This document shows, in pieces, positions 16,112 to 24,177 of a stretch of DNA of 30,141 bases. A program made the translations under genes and the position numbers. Every line of letters begins with the position of its first letter. Positions within the stretch are counted from its first letter, which is position 1. The DNA is from Clostridia bacterium (GTDB lineage: Bacteria > Bacillota > Clostridia > Peptostreptococcales > Anaerovoracaceae). The notes under the pieces were generated by a model. That model was not told where the DNA came from. It ran no database searches and saw nothing but the letters and a program-made list of their open reading frames with translations. The stretch is taken from assembly GCA_902363595.1 (NCBI GenBank), contig CABJAP010000025.1:1-30141 (forward strand), given 5' to 3'.

Positions 16112-17392
16112 ACCGAACAGCCCCCATCCGTACATTTTACTAGTTTCCTTCAATGCTTCGGCCAGCTCCGGCGGGAAACCGTGTTCGATTTTATCTTCAC
16201 CGACTGCCCAATCAATAACAGCCTTCGAGAATATGAACGGGCTGTTGAATCCGGCTGCGGAGACGAGATCCATCGTGTCGTATTTTGTATGGCAGCCGCA
16301 GCCGACTCCTGCGAAGAGCGTGATATGGGCAATTTCCTTAGCTGCAAAATTAAGGGCATCTACTACTGCGGGTTCCATGACGATCGGCCAGTCAAGATCA
16401 AGTGAACGGGTGATTTCATTGAGCTTGGCTTCGATTTTGGGTGTGCATCCGCCTACTGCCGAATAGTTGCTCAGAACGCTGCCGATGCCGTCAAAATTAA
16501 GGACAAAGCTAATGTTATCAAAGATATGGGGATGGTCCAGCAAATAGAATTTGCTTCCGTGTATTCCGCATTCGTGACCAGACCAGGCGATGAACCTGAT
16601 GGTCCTGTCCGGCTGTATTCCCTTATTTGCCAATTCCTGATAGTATCTTGCAAGCTCCATCACTACGGCTACGCCTGTAGCATCATCAACAGCACCTGTG
16701 CTTCCGACTGTGGAATCAAGATGGGCGCATACGACAACGCTCTGCTCCGGATATTTGCTTCCTTCAATGATACCAAGTGTGTTTCTGCTCTTTTTCAGGC
16801 TGACGTTGAACTGTATGTCGAGGAATACTTCGCTGACGTTATTTAATACGATTTCTTTGGCAGTGCTTGAGTGTATCACCGCGGTAGGAATCGTGTAATC
16901 CTCATCCATGGTTTCAAAATTGGCATAGACATACGGAACATCCCAATGTCCTTCGCCGGACGTATAGATGACTGCAGCGACATCAAATTCTTTCAGCCGT
17001 TTATACATCTTGATGTCAGGATAGACCATATACGCATCTCTGCAGATCAGGACGGCTTTGCCTTTGACATCACCGGACCTGAGATTCGCAACGCTTCCAT
17101 CCTCCACATATACGAGGGGCAGGGTCACACCTCCCGGTTTGGTTGATCTTGAAAACAGGGCAGGCGTATGATTCAAGCTGACCCAATCGCCCTTTTCCCT
17201 GACCTTGAGCTGGGATTTCAAGATTTCGCAAACCGGTACGTCGAATTCATGTGTTTCCGTTTTGATGCCGTTCTTTTTATAATAATCTAGTATGTAGTCA
17301 CTGCCTTTGATAACGGACTCGGTACCTGCAACTCGTATGCCGCATTCCTCTACAAAATATTTTGTGTGCTCATAAGCTCTCTCATTCATCAT
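16103..17392 (-). CDS. M28-family metallopeptidase-like protein, cytoplasmic (paralogue 1)
   Basis: This 429-residue protein is of the M28 aminopeptidase/glutaminyl-cyclase superfamily. A PA-like insert (about residues 70-190) precedes the catalytic core: CAHLDS (His, Asp), AVDDATGVA (bridging Asp), SGHECGIHGS, LNFDGIG and CHTKYDTMD (C-terminal His). The usual Glu-Glu pair is His-Glu here, so the normal general base is replaced. There is no signal peptide, although most M28 enzymes are exported. The ATG at 17392 follows AAGGAAAGG and gives exactly the length of the paralogue at 20094, which is about 60% identical by eye. Beside a symporter and regulator, it may cleave an imported peptide- or amide-linked compound. 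Confidence 0.9.
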   Translation of the reverse strand: MMNERAYEHTKYFVEECGIRVAGTESVIKGSDYILDYYKKNGIKTETHEFDVPVCEILKSQLKVREKGDWVSLNHTPALFSRSTKPGGVTLPLVYVEDGSVANLRSGDVKGKAVLICRDAYMVYPDIKMYKRLKEFDVAAVIYTSGEGHWDVPYVYANFETMDEDYTIPTAVIHSSTAKEIVLNNVSEVFLDIQFNVSLKKSRNTLGIIEGSKYPEQSVVVCAHLDSTVGSTGAVDDATGVAVVMELARYYQELANKGIQPDRTIRFIAWSGHECGIHGSKFYLLDHPHIFDNISFVLNFDGIGSVLSNYSAVGGCTPKIEAKLNEITRSLDLDWPIVMEPAVVDALNFAAKEIAHITLFAGVGCGCHTKYDTMDLVSAAGFNSPFIFSKAVIDWAVGEDKIEHGFPPELAEALKETSKMYGWGLFGLV

Positions 17393-17420
17393 CTTAAGGT
17401 TACCTTTCCTTTCTGCTGAT

Positions 17421-17558
17421 CTATTTTGCATGTTGGTAAAGAGCATCCTCCGCCGCATCATCGAGGCCAGCAGTGGATTTTGTTCTGATGAGATCCTGCA
17501 GTTTAAGTATCATCTCGTCGAAGCATCTGTCAAGAACTACTCCTAATTGTTTATTCAA
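17421..17558 (-). pseudogene. N-terminal stub of an M20-type peptidase
   Basis: From a TTG preceded by AAGGAG (six bases apart) a 45-residue product can be read. Its DEMILKLQDLIRTKS, then AAEDALYQHAK, resembles the first 50 residues of M20 dipeptidases and deacylases (helix with ELI.I.S). Such enzymes are 400 or more residues, so this is a remnant cut off 28 bases before the M28 gene. An upstream ATG at 17642 in the same frame has no ribosome binding site. Confidence 0.5.
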
Positions 17559-17673
17559 AAGATACTCCTTGCTTTCGTATATTAAAAATATTATCATAGA
17601 AAAAATGGATTTTAAATTGTCTTTATTCTGTATATTCATCATATAAAAGTATTACTTTGGAAGAATATTATTG

Positions 17674-17702
17674 TACTGCCGTACTACTTTTACGGTACAG
17701 TA
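17674..17702. promoter_or_regulatory. Imperfect inverted repeat upstream of the second LuxR gene
   Basis: TACTGCCGTA (17674-17683) faces TACGGTACAGTA (17691-17702); the arms match except for a two-base insertion. It lies in the 177-bp region between divergent units, 34 bases before the regulator gene, and is a candidate operator for autoregulation. No confident -35/-10 pair was found. Confidence 0.35.
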
Positions 17703-17735
17703 GTTTGTTTTACAAAGGAGAAAGGAACGGTAATC

Positions 17736-18485
17736 ATGCCTAATTTCAAGAACAACGAGGTGCAGACGTTGAGCAATATACTGCTTGACATGTATGGTGC
17801 TGCAGAGCTTGAAGAATTGATGGATCTGTTCTTGTCGGATATAAGGGCATTGATACCATATGACCAGAGCTGCTTTCAGGTGCTTGAACTGGGGCAGCAA
17901 AAACCGGATGAAGTGAATGTGAAAATGTCTGTATATGAAAATGTTCAGGAAAAATACAGGCGCCTCTTTGAGGATTTTGGATCGGACCAGGGCCATTTGA
18001 AGAATTTGCTGGCATGCAAAGATTCGATTGTTTACCTGGAATCGGACTTGATTGACAAGGATATCAGGAAAGACATCGAGTTTTATAAAAAATATTATAA
18101 ACCGCAGAATCTGGAATATGCAGCGGGTATCGTTTTGATAAAAGAAGGACAGAGCCTGGGAGTGATCAGCTTTTTCAGGAGCGAGCAGTGGGGTGATTTC
18201 AATGAAAAGGAAGTATTTATACTTGATGTTTTGAAATCACACATTGCCAATGCAGTAATTGATCACATGAACATGAGGAAAAGTGAAGCCTCTCAGGGTG
18301 ATCAAATACTGACAAGCAGGGAGCGCGAGATCACTGAGCTGATTGTCAAGGGCTGTACGAACGAAGAAATAGCAAAGATGCTTTTTATATCTGTATCCAC
18401 GACCAAAAAGCATATATACAATATTTTTTACAAATACGGCGTGCATAACAGAGTTGCCTTGATCAAAAAATTGCATGCTAAGTAG
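17736..18485 (+). CDS. GAF-like/LuxR-type regulator of the symporter-peptidase unit
   Basis: This 249-residue regulator has a GAF-like N-terminal domain (about residues 10-170) and a C-terminal LuxR helix-turn-helix starting LTSREREITELIVKG and including SVSTTKKHIYN. It has no receiver domain. It is built like the regulator at 1326 but lacks that protein's roughly 110-residue middle segment. Ribosome binding motifs AAAGGAG and AAGGAA precede the ATG. It lies between the divergent peptidase gene and the symporter, so it most likely controls both. A terminator separates it from the symporter. Confidence 0.9.
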   Translation: MPNFKNNEVQTLSNILLDMYGAAELEELMDLFLSDIRALIPYDQSCFQVLELGQQKPDEVNVKMSVYENVQEKYRRLFEDFGSDQGHLKNLLACKDSIVYLESDLIDKDIRKDIEFYKKYYKPQNLEYAAGIVLIKEGQSLGVISFFRSEQWGDFNEKEVFILDVLKSHIANAVIDHMNMRKSEASQGDQILTSREREITELIVKGCTNEEIAKMLFISVSTTKKHIYNIFYKYGVHNRVALIKKLHAK

Positions 18486-18550
18486 AACTCTGGTTTACCA
18501 AATATTCAAAAAGTTCTAATTTTATTCTCGTTTTTAAGACTGCAGGACAA

Positions 18551-18556
18551 TATAAT
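18551..18556 (+). promoter_or_regulatory. Isolated -10 box upstream of the symporter gene
   Basis: TATAAT with no consensus -35 at 16-18 bp (the region reads TCGTTT), as often seen at activator-dependent promoters. A start near 18563 would place the following hairpin at the very beginning of the symporter mRNA. Confidence 0.35.
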
Positions 18557-18570
18557 AATTCCTCGTAAAG

Positions 18571-18611
18571 ATATATACTTCAACTAACAATTGCGAAGTA
18601 TATATTTTTTT
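18571..18611 (+). terminator. Terminator or attenuator between regulator and symporter
   Basis: ATATATACTTC (18571-18581) pairs perfectly with GAAGTATATAT (18595-18605), followed by a run of seven T. It ends only six bases before the AAAGGAGG of the symporter gene, so any transcript of that gene started upstream must read through it. Confidence 0.75.
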
Positions 18612-18630
18612 AATTAAAGGAGGAGAACTT

Positions 18631-20064
18631 ATGGATAACAATACAGCGATGAATGTTAATGAAAAGCTCCCGCTGAAAGTCAAACTGGCTTATGGGCTAT
18701 CGGGATATTCCAGCTTTATCACCTGGACTATTTTCAGCGCCTACGGGCTTTATTTCTTCACAGATATTGTAGGAATATCAGCGGCGTTTGCCGGAGCGAT
18801 GATCTCATTGGGAACTGTTTGGGATGCTATTTCCGATCCTCTTGTCGGCTCAATATCAGACGGGATCAAGAGCGAAAAGGGCAGGAGAAGACCACTTATC
18901 ATAGGGGTGGCTATACCATTTGCCCTTATTAGTATCTTATTGTTTACTAATTTCGGTTTCAGTGAACAGGTATCTAAGGTATATTTCGTCGTTGTCATCA
19001 TTTTGTACTACACTGCACAGACTGTGCTGGACATTTCCTGTTCGGCGCTGGGATCGGAAATGACAATCGATTATGATGAACGTTCTACCCTTGCCACATT
19101 GAAAAACTTCTTTGCAATGGTGGTCGTAATGGCATACAGTCCATTCCTGTTGTTAACGGAATTCTTCGGTCAGTTCTTCGAGAACTCCGACTATGGCTGG
19201 AGCTGCACCCTGGCAGTATATATGGCAGTGGCACTTGTGTGCATCTTTATCATATGGAAAACGACGAAAGGCTATGAGCGTCATCATGATTCTACCGTGG
19301 ACAATAAGCTGGACAAGGCAACCATCAAACAGATTATAAAGAATAAGTCTGTAATAATTGTAATGATCCTTTTCGCCGTAGGCGTTATCGGCATGACATG
19401 CAGCAATTCTCTTATGGTTTACTACTTTACATATTACGTGCAGCTCAATTCGGCGCAGATCGCGACGGCATTCCTGGTGCTTGGGATCGCTTCGTGCATT
19501 GCTTCGCTGATTGTCGATGTGATCATCAAAAAAACATCCAAGAGAATCGCATGGGTAATCACCCTGCTGGAATCGGCAATCGTTGTGATCCTGTTTGTAG
19601 GCTTTATCATCGGCCCGGGGGATTTGGGAAAGGTATGTGTATTTGTAGCGCTGGTATCATTGGGGACTGCTGCGGTTTATCAGGTGCCATGGGCTATGAT
19701 CCCGGATACGGTGGATGTAAATGAGCTGAGCACGGGCAAAAGAACAGACGGCGTAATCTTTGGTCTGATTGCGTTCATTCAGAAATGTGCAGGCGCGCTT
19801 TCCATATCCATATGTGGTGTAATGCTGACGGTGATCGGTTATTCAGCAGAGGCCGTACAGACAGCTGAAACATTGAGTTCATTGAAATGGCTTTATGTGT
19901 GCGGATGCGGCGGAATATTCGGGATCATAGCTATTGTAGGGCTGATCTATCCGTTGTCAAAGAAGAGACACGATGACGTTATCAAGGCAATCAATGACAG
20001 AAAAGAAGGCAAGGATGTTGATCTGGCTGAATTTAAGGATCTGCTCATTACCAAAAAAGGATAA
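18631..20064 (+). CDS. GPH-family (MelB-like) cation symporter
   Basis: This 477-residue inner-membrane transporter of the glycoside-pentoside-hexuronide:cation symporter family (major facilitator fold) has about 12 hydrophobic helices. The family signature is clear: KLAYGLSGYSS at the start, YFFTDIVGI, WDAISDPLVGSISDG and KGRRRPLI in the first cytoplasmic loop. A strong GGAGG precedes the ATG. The family usually carries sugars or glycosides, but the neighbours here are peptidase-like hydrolases, so the cargo may be an amide- or peptide-linked compound. It lies 29 bases before the second M28 gene and is probably co-transcribed with it. Confidence 0.93.
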   Translation: MDNNTAMNVNEKLPLKVKLAYGLSGYSSFITWTIFSAYGLYFFTDIVGISAAFAGAMISLGTVWDAISDPLVGSISDGIKSEKGRRRPLIIGVAIPFALISILLFTNFGFSEQVSKVYFVVVIILYYTAQTVLDISCSALGSEMTIDYDERSTLATLKNFFAMVVVMAYSPFLLLTEFFGQFFENSDYGWSCTLAVYMAVALVCIFIIWKTTKGYERHHDSTVDNKLDKATIKQIIKNKSVIIVMILFAVGVIGMTCSNSLMVYYFTYYVQLNSAQIATAFLVLGIASCIASLIVDVIIKKTSKRIAWVITLLESAIVVILFVGFIIGPGDLGKVCVFVALVSLGTAAVYQVPWAMIPDTVDVNELSTGKRTDGVIFGLIAFIQKCAGALSISICGVMLTVIGYSAEAVQTAETLSSLKWLYVCGCGGIFGIIAIVGLIYPLSKKRHDDVIKAINDRKEGKDVDLAEFKDLLITKKG

Positions 20065-20093
20065 TGATAGATGTTTACCGGGAGGTGGAAAAA

Positions 20094-21383
20094 ATGATCG
20101 AACAGATGGCATATGACCATACAAAATATTTTGCAGAGGAATGCGGTGTAAGGCTCGCAGGAACAGAAGCTGTTATCAAGGCAAGTGATTATATACTGGA
20201 TTATTATAAGCAGCATGGCATAAAAACAGAGATTCATGAATTCGATGTGCCGATCTGCAAGGTTATTGAGTCGAATCTTAAAGCGAACATCGGAGGAAAA
20301 TGGTCGGAGCTGGGACATACTCCTGCTTTGTTTTCCAAATCGACTGCAAAGGGCGGGGAGACCTTCCCGCTCGTTTTCCTCGAGGACGGCAGCACTGCGG
20401 CATTCGAAGAAAATGATGTCAAGGGCAAGGCTGTCCTGATTTATAGGGATGTATATTTTGTCTATCCCGATATCAGTATGTACAAAAAACTTAAGGAATA
20501 CGGAGCGGCAGCTGTAATATATACAACAGGAGAGTTCCACATGGATGTACCTTATGTGTATGCTAATTTTGAAACAATGGATGAGGATTATACGATACCC
20601 ACTGCTGTCATTTATTATCAGACGGCTCGCGAGCTTCTCAAACAAGATGTGAAGGAAATATTCATGAACCTGCAGTTCGATGTAGCAATGAGTACCAGCA
20701 GGAATACGATCGGTGTCATCGAAGGTGCACTCAGGCCTGAGGAAAACGTTATTATCTGCGGGCATCTTGATTCATCAATGGGAAGTGTGGGAGCTACGGA
20801 TGATGCTGCCGCAGTGGCTGCGGTGATGGAGCTTGCAAGATACTATCAGCAGCTTGCTGATGCAGGGAAACCGCCGGCAAGGACGATGAGATTCATTGCC
20901 TGGTCCGGTCACGAATGCGGACTCCATGGAAGTAAATATTATCTGCTTGAGCATCGCGACATATTTGAAAATACGAAATTTGTACTCAACTATGATGTTA
21001 TCGGAAATGATATTTGTTCGTATGCAGCCATTGGCGGCTGTATGCCTGAGGTGGAATCAAAACTGAATGAAATCATGGAGGAACAAAAGCTAAAGTGGCC
21101 TGTCATAATGGAACCCCAGGTGGTCGATGCGCTTAACTTTGCAGCTAAGGAGATCGCCCAGATAACCTTGTTTGCTGATGTTGTAAGAGGAAATCATACG
21201 GTATACGACAATATGGATCTGATTTCCGTAAAGGGCTTTAAGAGACCGATAGCCTTTTCAAAGGCTGTGCTGGACTGGGTGGCAGGTGATGTGGATATTA
21301 TACAGGGTTATCCTTCGGAGCTTACGCGGGCCATGAAAGAAACCAGTGAAATGTACGGATGGGGTCTTTTTGGACTCGTTTAG
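20094..21383 (+). CDS. M28-family metallopeptidase-like protein, cytoplasmic (paralogue 2)
   Basis: This 429-residue M28 protein has the same length and layout as the one at 16103. Core residues are CGHLDSS, GATDDAAAVA, SGHECGLHGS, LNYDVIG and NHTVYDNMD. His-Glu again replaces the usual Glu-Glu. No signal peptide is present. The ATG at 20094 follows GGGAGGTGG and aligns with the paralogue's start; an earlier in-frame ATG at 20064 overlaps the symporter stop and has no site. It is probably in one operon with the symporter. Differences from paralogue 1 lie mainly in the PA-like insert and around the last His (VVRGNH against GCGCH), which may tune substrate choice. Confidence 0.9.
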   Translation: MIEQMAYDHTKYFAEECGVRLAGTEAVIKASDYILDYYKQHGIKTEIHEFDVPICKVIESNLKANIGGKWSELGHTPALFSKSTAKGGETFPLVFLEDGSTAAFEENDVKGKAVLIYRDVYFVYPDISMYKKLKEYGAAAVIYTTGEFHMDVPYVYANFETMDEDYTIPTAVIYYQTARELLKQDVKEIFMNLQFDVAMSTSRNTIGVIEGALRPEENVIICGHLDSSMGSVGATDDAAAVAAVMELARYYQQLADAGKPPARTMRFIAWSGHECGLHGSKYYLLEHRDIFENTKFVLNYDVIGNDICSYAAIGGCMPEVESKLNEIMEEQKLKWPVIMEPQVVDALNFAAKEIAQITLFADVVRGNHTVYDNMDLISVKGFKRPIAFSKAVLDWVAGDVDIIQGYPSELTRAMKETSEMYGWGLFGLV

Positions 21384-21528
21384 CTAAGATATGCAATCAG
21401 TCAAGGATGGGCTGCCGCACTGATATGCTTTTTGATTTACCGCAATGATTTCTATTGCTAGAACAATTCTTAGTGTGTGGTCTCATGGAGCTACTTATAA
21501 ATGCAGCCAACTGAAAGGCAGCAGAATA

Positions 21529-21587
21529 AAGCTTAATCTGATTTTGCGGCTATGGCCAGTGCCACCGCTTGCCGCAGCGTTAAGCTT
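21529..21587. repeat. Elaborate stem-loop in a gene-free stretch
   Basis: Three stacked helices close on one another: AAGCTTAA (21529-21536) with TTAAGCTT (21580-21587), TGCGGC (21545-21550) with GCCGCA (21571-21576), and TGGC (21553-21556) with GCCA (21561-21564) around CAGT. A terminator follows four bases later. The 336-bp stretch 21384-21719 has no supported gene, so this is either the 3' end of a small RNA or a repeat-type palindrome. Confidence 0.6.
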
Positions 21588-21590
21588 AGG

Positions 21591-21629
21591 ACCCGACAGA
21601 GGTGTTAGAGGACTTCTGCCGGGTTTTTT
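21591..21629 (+). terminator. Rho-independent terminator before cpaF
   Basis: ACCCGACAG (21591-21599) pairs with CTGCCGGGT (21616-21624) with one mismatch, followed by TTTTTT. It ends transcripts from the M28 gene side or from the stem-loop region. Confidence 0.8.
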
Positions 21630-21661
21630 CTATTTGTCGAATCTTGTCGAAAAAATAGGTA

Positions 21662-21690
21662 TTGTAATTATTTACCATTTGCGTTATACT
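21662..21690 (+). promoter_or_regulatory. Promoter of the cpaF unit
   Basis: TTGTAA (21662-21667), 17 bp, then TATACT (21685-21690), just downstream of the terminator and 30 bases before the ATG. Confidence 0.7.
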
Positions 21691-21719
21691 AACATCAGGA
21701 AAGGAAAATAAAGTAAATT

Positions 21720-22628
21720 ATGGAGTTAAATGTAATTCGAGGCCCGGATATAGATTTGGGACAGATCATTGAAGAGATCCGTACGACCCTAACCACTGCA
21801 GATGAAAATGAGATTACCGACGAGCAGGCAATGGAAGCCATTGAGGATTATGTGCTGCGGGATAAACGGCTGGCGATGCGGTCACCAAAGGAAACCCGCA
21901 GCCTGATCCGCAGGATTTTCTATTCCCTGCGCAGGGATTTGGATATTTTACAGCCTTTCATTGAAAATCCCAATGTATCGGAGATCATGGTCAATGGTAA
22001 AGATCATATTTTCATCGAAAAGGGAGGAAAACTGGAACAGGTCGAGCTGACCTTCGATACGGTGGAGGATTTGGAAGAATTAATCCGGCGGCTGGCCGCC
22101 AGAGTTCATCGGGAGATCAATGAACTCAATCCCATTGTGGATGCCAGGCTGGAGGACGGATCGAGGGTGAACGCAGTTTACAAAAATATCGCCCTCAACG
22201 GACCGATTCTGACAATCCGGAAATTTCCCCAAAAAGCGATCGATATGGGAGCGCTGATTGGAATGGGGAGCATCACCAGAGAAGCCGCTGATTTTTTAGA
22301 AAAGCTGGTAAAGGCCGGATATAACTGCTTTATCAGCGGAGGAACCTCTTCGGGAAAGACGACCTTTCTCAATGTTCTATCCAACTTCATTCCAAAGGAT
22401 GAGCGGGTCATTCTCATCGAAGACTCGGCAGAGCTTCAGATCAAGCAAATCGAAAATCTGGTCAGGATGGAATGCAAACAAGCCAATGTCCAGCAAAAGG
22501 GACAGGTAACGATGGCCGATTTGATTAAAACCAGCCTGAGGATGCGTCCGGACCGCATTATTGTAGGTGAGGTTAGAGGCAAGGAAGTGATGGATATGAT
22601 TCAGGCCATGAATACGGGGCATGACTGA
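21720..22628 (+). pseudogene. cpaF: CpaF/TadA-type secretion ATPase, cut off by prophage insertion
   Basis: The product is 302 residues, against roughly 400-480 for intact CpaF/TadA ATPases that power Flp/Tad pilus assembly. It has the N-terminal helical domain, the NVSEIMVNG motif (about residue 88), Walker A GGTSSGKTT (about 207-215), an Asp-Glu box region and RPDRIIVGEVRGKE (about 279-292). It then ends abruptly at QAMNTGHD, where the family continues with a Gly-Ser and a T-x-HAN motif. The stop codon belongs to the incoming element. The 3' part should lie beyond the right end of the prophage, outside this window. No pilin genes are seen here. Confidence 0.9.
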
Positions 22629-22652
22629 TATATAGGTTTACTATAGTCAATC
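22616..22652. other. Left attachment junction (attL) inside cpaF
   Basis: CpaF similarity stops after GGGCATGAC (22618-22626) and unrelated AT-rich sequence with TATATAGG and TATAG repeats follows up to the integrase stop codon. Serine integrases cross over at a 2-bp core, so the exact point cannot be set without the right junction. Confidence 0.7.
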
Positions 22653-24026
22653 CTATAAAAAGATAGGGGGCTGGACGTCTTTGCCCTCAGTTATATAAAT
22701 CGCCTTGATTACAGACCTCCAGAGCGTCCTCTTTTCCTCACGGTCGAGATCGTCGTATGTGGATTTAAAATCTTTTGCCAGAAACGCATTGATTTTTTCA
22801 ACATTGGCTCCCGGCGCCGGCGCTTCTTCGAGCTGTTCTAACTTCGCTGTATAAGCATCATAATCTTTCTTGTACTCTTTTAAATCAATCAGGTCATTTA
22901 CATACAATTCCTTGAGTTTTCGTAGCTTTGCCCTGATTTTGGCCTTCTCAGCCTGCGGTTTCTTGTTCTCTTTTGCAGTAATTTCGTATCTGATTGCATA
23001 GTCTTTCATTTGCCTCTCGACATTCTGCAAGAGGTATTCCTCGATAACTGACTCTCTTATAGAGGAATTATTAGTGCAAGCATGGTAATTGTAGTGTTTG
23101 CTGCATCTGTAATAGTAGGTATGTCCGCCGCCCTTTAGCGGGTCCGCTACGCCGTGCATAACATTACCGCAGACCTGGCAGCGTGCAAGGCCGGAAAAAA
23201 GATAACAATGCACGCCGGTCCGTGAGTGCTGGTGTAAAGTCTCACAAATACGCCGCATTTCATTCATTGTTTGTTTTTCCACGGCGGCCGGGCAGTAGTC
23301 TTTGTTTCCACGGTACTCTCCAGCATAAAGGTCGTTATAGATCATTGCTTTAAAGGTTTGATCTGTCCAGTGTACACCGTATTTGTCACCAATATAGATT
23401 CGAGTCTTGCGCCTGCTCTGACAGGCTAAAAAATGATCAAAGGCGTCGAGCGTGACGACAATCTTTTCTTGATCTATAGCAATTCTTTTCCTTCCGCTGG
23501 ATCGGTCGATTTTGAGCCCATACGGCAGGGAGCCGGAGATAGCCTCACCATTTGCAACTTTATTTTTTTGTATTCCCTTAATCCGGTCGGACGTGCGATC
23601 AGCTTCATCCTCTGCTATAGCGAGCTTTAAATTGAGCTGTAGGCGTCCATTTGTGGAGTAGGTGTCATATTGCTCCTGCGTGCATTTCCACTGTACGTTA
23701 TGGGCGTCTAGGACCTCCTGGACTTTCCAGTAATCTTTAATATTGCGTGTCCAGCGGTCGAGTCGTACAAAGAGGATAATGTCAGCCTCATCGCGCTTTA
23801 CATACTCCAGCATATCCCGGAGTGCTTCTCTCTTGTGAAGGTTCTTTCTGGCCGTTTTCCCGGCGTCAATAAAGGTTCCGACGGTTACCATGTAGTGCGC
23901 CTTTATAAACTCGTCAAGATCGGCTTCCTGGGCTTCCAGGCTAAAGCCTTTTATGGCCTGCTCTGCGGTGGACACTCGTATGTATTTTAGTGCCCGCTTT
24001 CCGTATAATGATTCATCTACAAACAC
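22653..24026 (-). CDS. Large serine recombinase (phage integrase)
   Basis: This 457-residue serine integrase has a resolvase-type catalytic domain (about residues 8-150) with the nucleophile in IRVSTAEQ and the Arg residues of FVRLDRWTRN. A recombinase domain follows, then a zinc ribbon (CQVCGNVM ... C ... C) and a coiled-coil region (about 370-430), the architecture of large serine integrases. GTG at 24026 was chosen because AAAGGAG lies eight bases upstream; the longer frame runs back through a terminator. The stop codon lies 24 bases from the broken cpaF end, as expected for the enzyme that made this insertion. Confidence 0.94.
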   Translation of the reverse strand: MFVDESLYGKRALKYIRVSTAEQAIKGFSLEAQEADLDEFIKAHYMVTVGTFIDAGKTARKNLHKREALRDMLEYVKRDEADIILFVRLDRWTRNIKDYWKVQEVLDAHNVQWKCTQEQYDTYSTNGRLQLNLKLAIAEDEADRTSDRIKGIQKNKVANGEAISGSLPYGLKIDRSSGRKRIAIDQEKIVVTLDAFDHFLACQSRRKTRIYIGDKYGVHWTDQTFKAMIYNDLYAGEYRGNKDYCPAAVEKQTMNEMRRICETLHQHSRTGVHCYLFSGLARCQVCGNVMHGVADPLKGGGHTYYYRCSKHYNYHACTNNSSIRESVIEEYLLQNVERQMKDYAIRYEITAKENKKPQAEKAKIRAKLRKLKELYVNDLIDLKEYKKDYDAYTAKLEQLEEAPAPGANVEKINAFLAKDFKSTYDDLDREEKRTLWRSVIKAIYITEGKDVQPPIFL

Positions 24027-24061
24027 GTTTTGTTCTCCTTTCTTTGCATTTTTGCGTATAC

Positions 24062-24090
24062 AAAAGCCAGGGCTTGCAATGCCCCGGCCA
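24062..24090 (-). terminator. Minus-strand terminator ahead of the integrase gene
   Basis: GCCAGGGC (24066-24073) pairs with GCCCCGGC (24081-24088) with one mismatch. On the minus strand the stem is followed by TTTTGT. It would stop transcripts of the lipoprotein gene before the integrase. Confidence 0.55.
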
Positions 24091-24103
24091 GACATGATAC
24101 AAT
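24074..24103 (+). promoter_or_regulatory. Plus-strand promoter of a short untranslated transcript
   Basis: TTGCAA (24074-24079), 18 bp, then TGaTACAAT (-10 at 24098-24103), an extended -10. The -10 sits in the left arm of a perfect 9-bp dyad, ATGATACAA (24094-24102) and TTGTATCAT (24123-24131), a possible operator. Confidence 0.5.
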
Positions 24104-24109
24104 GTAAGT

Positions 24110-24177
24110 GCGAATTACAAGGTTGTATCATATACAGCCATAGGCATTAGCTCCCAGAGATGGGGGCTTTTGTTTTT
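24110..24177 (+). ncRNA. Candidate small RNA ending in a strong terminator
   Basis: A plus-strand terminator (stem AGCTCCCA 24149-24156 with TGGGGGCT 24161-24168, loop GAGA, then TTTTGTTTTT) has no plus-strand gene upstream. Together with the promoter at 24074-24103 it defines a transcript of about 68 nt. It has no start codon with a ribosome binding site. Its tail meets the 3' end of the lipoprotein gene on the other strand. Confidence 0.45.
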
